From Intoshia linei (Eukaryota > Orthonectida > Rhopaluridae): a stretch of 22,667 nucleotides of DNA. Shown one piece after another: positions 11,101 through 18,300 of the stretch. The position numbers and the translations under genes were made by a program. The notes below the pieces were generated by a model that was not told where the DNA came from, did no database searches, and saw only the letters and a list, made by a program, of their open reading frames with translations. The first letter of the stretch is position 1, and every line of letters starts with the position of its first letter. The stretch is from positions 1-22,667 of the forward strand of contig LWCA01000589.1 in the NCBI GenBank assembly GCA_001642005.1, given 5' to 3'.

Positions 11101-11429
11101 TTGTATCTATTAATTTTTCTTGTGGTGCAACATTTTTATTTTACCTGTTTAAATAAATATATAATTTACTTCCAATTAAATATTATTTAGTACCTAAGAA
11201 TAGAATTATATACAGGCAATGATACACATTTGCAAAATAATGTACAAAACATGATAACACAATCAGCACTCATTTATAATCCAAACAAAGTACAATTTAA
11301 ATTCAATTGATTATATTAAAAATAAATTTTTTTAAAATTTAGAAAAAAGTACGGTTACGAATTCAATTGAGCTATATTTATCGTTTGGAAAATATAACTC
11401 ATCAATTCGATGTTGATCATTTTGTATAA
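5181..11429 (+). CDS. AP1G1: AP-1 clathrin adaptor complex gamma subunit (gamma-adaptin)
   Basis: Twelve exons join in one frame: 5181-5417, 5454-5578, 5694-5838, 6365-6461, 6512-6588, 6780-6878, 6915-6995, 7252-7353, 7387-8385, 8424-8702, 11191-11289 and 11343-11429. They give 808 aa (human gamma-1: about 822). Gamma-adaptin is a large chain of the AP-1 complex that packs cargo into clathrin carriers at the trans-Golgi and endosomes. Family blocks seen in order: [20 protein letters not shown] and [128 protein letters not shown] (helical trunk); a short hinge; then a gamma-ear with KIAVPK and [11 protein letters not shown]. The N-terminus has about ten extra residues before the conserved helix. 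The hinge is much shorter than in vertebrates. Intron 10 (2488 bp) is packed with repeats; five introns are 33-50 nt. Confidence 0.93.
5839..6364 (+). repeat. AT-rich repeat tract in AP-1 gamma intron 3
   Basis: Within this 526-nt intron, 5990-6240 contains stretches such as CTGAGATTTTGTATATTCTTAG, TTTAATTCTTTAATAAAATTAGT and AACTGATAAATTTATC. They resemble the units of the array at 18455-19105 in ELKS intron 9. It reads as one or two diverged units of the same repeat. No conserved coding frame was seen before the exon starting at 6365. Confidence 0.4.
8760..8990. repeat. copies of a GGTAATTTGTGGTTTT module
   Basis: Two nearby copies read TTGGTAATTTGTGGTTTTA-CCGTCAAGAT (8832) and TAATAATTTGTGGTTTTATACGTCAAGAT (8909). 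The same module recurs inside the foldback-element copies (10740, 10890, 15308, 15440) and at 13700-13870. It is either a decayed element fragment or a dispersed minisatellite unit. Confidence 0.45.
9115..9252. repeat. dispersed repeat R, partial copy c
   Basis: It contains AATTAACGGAAATTCCATT, AAAATTCCATATTAACCGAA and AAAATTCCGTTAATAAT, matching the core of the R copies at 1208 and 9772. It ends directly at the target duplication of the hAT MITE at 9253. Confidence 0.45.
9253..9467. mobile_element. 215-bp hAT MITE in AP-1 gamma intron 10
   Basis: Begins CAGTGGTTTTCAACC and ends GGTTGAAAACCACTA. It is flanked by CTCTAGAA (9245-9252) and TTCTAGAA (9468-9475), an 8-bp target duplication with one mismatch that fits the nTnTAnAn preference of hAT elements. 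Its reverse complement matches the MITE at 1325-1506 closely through TTTTCTATATACTCCAAACA and TCAATTCACATAAATGAAAA. It is about 33 bp longer, with an extra GGGGGGTCGCG block. It has no coding capacity. Confidence 0.9.
9772..9882. repeat. dispersed repeat R, copy b
   Basis: Colinear with copy a at 1208-1316: CATTTAATGG, A/T tract, AAATTCCTTTAATTAGGG, TTACTATGG, GCCATATTAAC, ATAAGGAATTAAAG. It ends directly against a hAT-like terminus at 9883. Confidence 0.5.
9883..9905. other. isolated hAT-type terminus
   Basis: CAGTGTTTCCCAACCTTTTTT is a standard hAT terminal inverted repeat start. No matching right end (GGTTGGGAAACACTG) was found downstream, so it is probably a truncated element. The following 9906-10260 is AT-rich with nothing recognised. 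Confidence 0.45.
10268..11067 (+). mobile_element. half copy of the foldback element, in AP-1 gamma intron 10
   Basis: About 800 bp is colinear with 14832-15622 in ELKS intron 2. Landmarks shared in order are ACCCATATTTCT, GAAATT-TAGGAT, ACTGGAATAAGCTCTATC, GAAGGCGTCACTT, AACAGGATACAACTGTA, GGTAATTTGGGGTTTTGGCC, AACTCGTTTGA, TAAGATGTGAGTTTGGGA, AATTGAAATGT, TAGTTATTTAAATAAA and the end ATATTATATAAGTAAG. It lacks the inverted left arm present at 14415-14642. No long open frame is present. Confidence 0.7.
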
Positions 11430-12333
11430 AAAAGATGTTTGAATGTTTGATTTTGTAAATTTATAATGTTATATAATTGTTGTAATTAAATTTCTTTTTA
11501 AAATTAGATTTAATTTAATTTATTTAATTTAAATTTAGACCTAGATTATTAAATATTCTTGTCAAGTTGACAATTTCAACTCTTGATGATTTAATTGATT
11601 TTCACATGCCATAATACATATACCTTATACTGATGTATTCATTTAATGAATTTCATTATAATAATTATTAACATTTTCACATTATATTTTTATATATTTA
11701 GAATCAATACAATTTATCAATGTGGTATTTTTCTTTACACATAATTATACACAAACCTTACTAAACTAAATAGTATTAAAATTTTGAAATGTAAAATTAT
11801 AATTTACATTAACATGTCATTAAAAATTGAAAAATTTATACAGGCAAAATAAATGTAACTAACTTTAACAATGCACAATGTGCAATGCACATTTTACTAA
11901 ACATAATGGATAATGGACATAAATTGTTAATTAGTTTTAAAACTATCAATATTCGATACCTGTTTAAATACCAATCAATAAAACTAGTTGAATTTAAATT
12001 TGTAACGTTTTACCTAAATTTTATTTGCGAAAAAGGAATACACTATGTACTTTAATGTAAATAAAATGATAATATAAATAAAATCAGAATCTAAATAATA
12101 CACAAGTACAAAATGTAGGTTACAGTAAATTTCAAAAAATCATTATATCGACAAATGGAGTTTATAACAGTTGCAATGTATTTTACAAGGATAAAAATGT
12201 AAAATCGATGATACTATTCAACATTCTAATATTGTACCATATTATTAATACCAATGTATGCAAGTTGGTAAAGTTTCACTGTTGATGGCGTTTATATTTT
12301 TACCTGCTAGTTTTAGTTATTGATAGTTTTAAC
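11430..12333. other. intergenic region AP-1 gamma to ELKS
   Basis: About 0.9 kb of AT-rich sequence with short oligo-A/T tracts. No exon, RNA gene or known repeat was recognised. It must carry the AP-1 gamma 3' UTR and the ELKS promoter/5' UTR. No polyadenylation hexamer occurs close to the AP-1 gamma stop. Confidence 0.5.
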
Positions 12334-15300
12334 ATGACTGATAGTGACATTTTTCGAAACGAAAAGAAAAAATTGGATCAAAGAAACGATGAATTTCAAA
12401 CATGCAATAATTTAACAAATTTTAATGAAATCCCGCAACATTCATCCCGATACAATTTTCAAAATTTACTTTCGTATTCAAATACGAATAATAACAATGA
12501 TGATATCGAAATCAATAATTTTAATAATTTAAACAATGTAAATACTAGATCTCGTTCCGTAGGTCCATCCAACCAGGGTAATTCTAGATTCAATGTGAAA
12601 ACCCCCAAAAATTATTTTACTCATTCAGAATATGGCAAAATGCAACGTACGAGTCGATACAATCCATTCCAATACGAGTCAAATGGCAGAATCGATTCTA
12701 TTGATAAATTGGACAATTATTTTCCCAAAAAAAATGTTTTTGATCCATTGGATTATAATTTAAATACTCAAATTTCCCATAATTCCCACAGCTTTTCCAA
12801 TTATACGGATAGAAAACAAGACCACAATTCAATTTCACGACCCCAAAACTTATTTTCAAAGAATTCAGCTCATAATTTATACAATTCACCCAATATTAAT
12901 CTTTCTTATAATGCAAATATGAATAATCAAGAATTATCAAAATTTCAAAATTTAGAATTTACACCAAATATGGAAGGTACAAACAATTATGATTCTTATG
13001 TAGAGGCTCTTCGCAATCGTATTCAATTTTTAAATAATGAATGTGGCGTAATCGAAAATAATTCTAAGAACAATCAACAAAGATTAAATTCAAGTATTTA
13101 TAATATATAGTACAAAAAGGGGTGCCAAAGTCGTCCATGTGGACCTACATTAATATATATGAAAGGTATTTATAGTTATGAAAATTATTGATATTATTGG
13201 GATAATTATCAGATATCATGGGTTAATTTAATAGGCCTACAAAAATGTGACCAATGAAACCAGTTTGGCGACCCTGGCTTTATATTACATTTTAATTAAT
13301 GTTACTTTAGCATTGGCTAGTATTAAAATGTTTTGGAATCCCGAATTGAAAAGGGAAAGAGCAATGAAAAATGAAGAAATAATTAGACATTCTATAGCGG
13401 ATGATAAATGTTTAATGTACTCGAAACAAAATGAGGTTTTTATATTTTAAAATTACGAAATTACGAAAACAATCGATTTATAACAGATTTCCCTTTATTG
13501 GAATTTAGAAAGTTTTTGGGTGCTGGACAAAAACTCGTTAATTTCCGTTTTATAAACGTTTTGGTGGATGCTTTAAACCTTTAAACCAAAGAAAGTACCC
13601 ATAATAAACATGTTAATGTTTTTAATAATTTTTGTGTATCTTAATAGATATAACTATCAACTGTAAGTTAAAATGATAGGACTATTTTATATTTTTATTT
13701 TTAAAAAAAAGGGTAATCAGAGATTTTGATCAAGAAAATGCACTTTTTTGGGGTAGCGATTTATTATAATGTATATGATTTTAAAACTGGTCTCATAATT
13801 TATGTTGTATAGAATTTTAGAACTTTTATCATTTTAATAAAAAAAAGTATTTTGTGGTTTTGATCATGAAGGCGAAAGTTTCTGAGGTTGAGGTTTAAGA
13901 CAATAATGTTAATTACTTTAAACGCAATAAAATAATAATATAATAAAATTTAAATAGTTTGGGAAGAATCCAACATTTTTTACATCAAAATTGTGAAATT
14001 CTTTCTCATGAATAACCGCCAATTCAGCACCTCTGGTATAAACATTTAGGTTGGTTTTACGGTGTCCATAAAAAATAAAAAATAAGAGGTCACAGCATGA
14101 GAACGCTTCAGACTGCTTGAATTCACGATTTACTAATTTTATTTAGAATATGCAATCATTATTAGAACAATTCTCAATGGAATTAACATCTTACAGAGAA
14201 GATTGTGTTCTGAATGTTTACTCGGAAAAACATTTTTCAGAAATTTTGCAGGCATTTCATAATTAATAATATTAAATATTGAAATAGATAAACTACCAGT
14301 AATTGAGACAGTAACATAATTGACTCCTATATAATATTTAATTGCTATGCGTAACAAATGACAAAAACATTTAGTTGCTAAAAATTGATAAATCAATTGA
14401 CATTTAAATTACAGTCTATATAATATGCTACGCGATTTTTGTTTGTGTGTGTGTGTTACGCTTTATTTAAATAACTACCAGTCTTAGAATTTTTTAAAGA
14501 CCACATTTCAATTACAGTTTTTTACGGGACGTATATTAAGATAAATTTCAACCTCTCAATTTCACATCTTACGGGCCAAAAACCCCAGTTGTTCCTCTTT
14601 TTGAAAATCAAACGAGTTGGAGAATTTAAAAAAATATATACGCTGATGCTGGGTGGAAAATTAGGTGGATCGATAATATGATTAATTAGCAAAATCTATG
14701 ATTATATCTCTCTAAAATGTATCGCTCTAACAATAAATCGCTCAACTGAATGTTCGCCGTTGAATAAGAATTTAAAATTTAAAAATTGCGTAGCAATGAA
14801 AAAAATTCCGAAATAATGAATTATATAGATTTTCACCCATATTTCTTTATTGAAAATGTGTAGACATTCAATGCACATTTTTTTTGAAATTTTAGGATCA
14901 ATATTTACATTTTCAATTTTTATTTTAATCGAAATATTTAAAAAATATTGTTTGATAATATATTAAAAATTATTTTTCACCGGGAATGCGTAGATCTCTG
15001 GGGTTGAAATTTTGTATTTATATCAACTGGAATAAGCTCTATCAGAATAATCTTTCTTTTTTTTAATTTTCGGACAGTTAATTATTTCACATTTTTTGTT
15101 AATAAAATATTTCGAAAAAAAATATATGACAACTACAATGCTTTTTTGAGCTTGAAGGCGTCACTTATTCAGATTGAAATTTTTTGTGTGTGTTAACAGG
15201 ATACAACTGTACTACCTGTAAATTTTTTGAAATTCTAGGGCTGTTTTCATAAAAAAAGAAGGGTAATTATTTTTTTAAATTCTTGGGCTGTTTTCATTAA

Positions 15301-18300
15301 AAAAAGGGTAATTTTGGGGTTTTGGCCTTAAAGATATATTTTTTAAATTTATGATAATATTTATGATTTTAAAATCCGTATTAAAGTATATATTTTTTTT
15401 AAATTCTCGAACTCGTTTGATTTTCAAAAAAAGGACAATTGTGGTTTTTGACCCGTAAGATATGAGTTTGGGAGGTTGAAATTTATTTTGCTAACCCACC
15501 TGGAAAAACTATAATTGAAATGTGGACTTTATAAAATTCTAAAACTTGTAGTTATTCAAATAAACGGTAACACATCCATACAAACAAATATTGTAAATCA
15601 TATTATATAAGTAAGGAATCTTTACGATTTATAATAAATCTAATTTAATCTAAAACTAATCCTTATATACAAATTGTTTCAAAGTTAAAAAATTTCGAAC
15701 AAAATTGATAAATAAAACTAAAAAATTAATAAAAGATTTTAGTTTAACTTGAACGTGAAAAATTATCTGGAAATGCACAACAATGTGAGAAATGAAATAA
15801 TGCAAAATATTGATTCAATAAAATCAGATTGTATTAAATTTACAGAAAACAAATGTCATTTTGACGAGAAGATAATATTTGATTTAATTTCTGAAATTGT
15901 ACATAAAGTAGAATGTGTTGAAAGTCTAGAAAATAAATGTTCAGCATCTGCTTTAAAATTAAGTAGAAAAATTTCCGAATTGAAATTTCAAGTGGATCAA
16001 ATGGATTTAAAGAAAGAAAAGGTAAAATAATGTATAATCATGAAATAATAAAGTAAATTAAAATAGTTGTCGGAAGAAGACAAAAATAAAATTCTGGAAA
16101 GGGTATTTAATTTAATGTAAAATTTAAATGATAATTATAAAAAAATTAGCACAAAAGAATAAATAATACAATAAAGTCTCTCAAAAATGCAACATGTATA
16201 AACAATGAAATTTGTGGAGTAATTAAAAATTTCACCATTTCAAATGACGATTTACCTTTATATGACACTTTAAAAACACAAGATAAAATATTGAAAGCTA
16301 AAGTAATTCAATTTGACTAATTTGTATTAGATTCTTTTCACAATACAATGTACCATACTCATGATTATATTTTAGTTGGAAAATAAGAGATTTGAAATAA
16401 CTCAAAAAACATGTGAAATTACTGCTTATAAAACAGAAATTGAAACACTTGGTAAAAAAGAAAAGGATTATTTGAATCACATTAATATTTTAAAAGATCA
16501 AATAAAAGCAAAAGATCAGCAAATTATTATTTATCTAGCTCACGTAAATTACATTGATTCATATCAATTTTCATTTAGATGGACATTTTACGAGAAAGAT
16601 TACAGGAAAAGGATTCTTCAATTCTCATGAAAACGCAAATATCTTGTACAGCAAATACTGATCGAAAGAGAATAGAAATTACTTTGGCTGATTTAAACGA
16701 AAAAAATGCCATTCTTGAAAGTAAATTGAATATATCCCATACAAAAATTACCACCTTGGAATCAATTATTGACAAACATAAAAATAAAAATGATGAAATT
16801 GTCAATGATGAAAACCATCAGAAATTAAACCAAACAATCGACAATCTTGAAAAAACAATTTCTCTCAAAAATGTTCAACGTATAAAGTATACATTTTATT
16901 TCTTTATATATGAAATTAATATTTTTAGGTTGATGGACGAGCATAGCATTGAAAAACAAAATTTACAAAAAAATATTAATATTCTTCAGTCTCAAAATAA
17001 CGTTCTAGAACAAAAAATTAAATTTAATTCCAAGCAAAAGGCTAATAATGTAAATATTGGTTTTTATTCAAATTTTTATTTAATTTACGTCTAATTTGTT
17101 TATTTCTTGTTTTTATACCTTTTCATGTATAATATTTTTGAAATATAAATAATCTCATTGATGTAAATGTACTGAAAATTATGTGAATAAGATTAGTAAA
17201 AAATAAAAAAAAATTTATTAACTTTATATTTTTTTATTATAGGTAGAAATTGAAAATTTAAAAAAAACATTACAATCTTACGAAGAACACCTTAAAAGTG
17301 CAATAAATGAAAACAAAAATTTATCAAACAAAATAAACAGCTATAATAATGATATTTCTGAATACCACAAAAGAATAACGGAGGTACGGTTTTTTGAAAT
17401 TGTAGGATCAATATTTACATTTTCAATTTTTGATTTTAATCGAATTTATTTGAAAAATATTGGTTGAATATATTAAAACTAGCTTGGCTGGTTTGTACTT
17501 TGTACAAACAGCACCTAGCTCTGCCGAGGGCGGATATATCTAATTTTAGTATTAAAAATTAAATCTATTACACTGGGTCACAAAATAAAAATTTTTTAAT
17601 TATAGCATCAATAATTTTATGTACCATATGGTAAATTATGGTTCAAATTGCTTTTACGAATCTATTAAAATAAGGCTACAAAATGTATTACTGTAGATCA
17701 GTGATGGCAAAGTATGTGTTTGCGTGTAAAAAATACACACTTGACATTTTTTTTACACACTTGAAAAAATATTACTAAAATAAGTAAGATCAGAAATTTA
17801 AGTAATAGATCGAAATAGACTTACAAAATCATTTGAAGATGTTACCTACTTTGACCAATCAAATATGTTATTAGACGTTTGAAATTCTATGTCTGAAACA
17901 TTTAATAGTCTGAAATGTCTAGCTAAATCTATATTAATTATATTTTCATTTACATATTCTTGTGAATCGTTATTTTCCACATAGAATAATGTCTAAAATA
18001 ATAAAACGAATAGATTTCACGATGAAGTTAGTTTGGTTTGTGTAGCGTTAATAAACAAGTTATGAACGTCCTATTGAAAACTTGCAGCTCAATTTTTTAA
18101 ATCTGAATAAATGTAAAAATTATTTTTTTAGCTCATTTTCCATCAAGTTGTGTCACTTAATTGACGGTTTTGATTGACCTAATATTTTTTTAATAAAAAC
18201 ACACTTGAAAAAATTTTCTGAAAATAGTATTATATTTAACACACCTAGTTTTAGTTGGCTGCCATCACTGCTGTATATCATAACTTCATATAATTCTACT

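Noticed and set aside
13247-13310. Upstream extension of ELKS exon 2 (hydrophobic LATLALYYILINVTLA)
   Set aside because: Although open, it belongs to intron 1. Splicing at 13310 gives RLNSTLASIKMFW, which aligns without gaps to the family, whereas the hydrophobic extension does not.
14139-14396. An 85-codon open frame on the minus strand (contains CFCHLLRIAIKYYIG)
   Set aside because: It starts at TTG rather than ATG, lies wholly inside ELKS intron 2, and matches no family I recognise. The Cys/His cluster is faintly transposase-like, but not enough to call.
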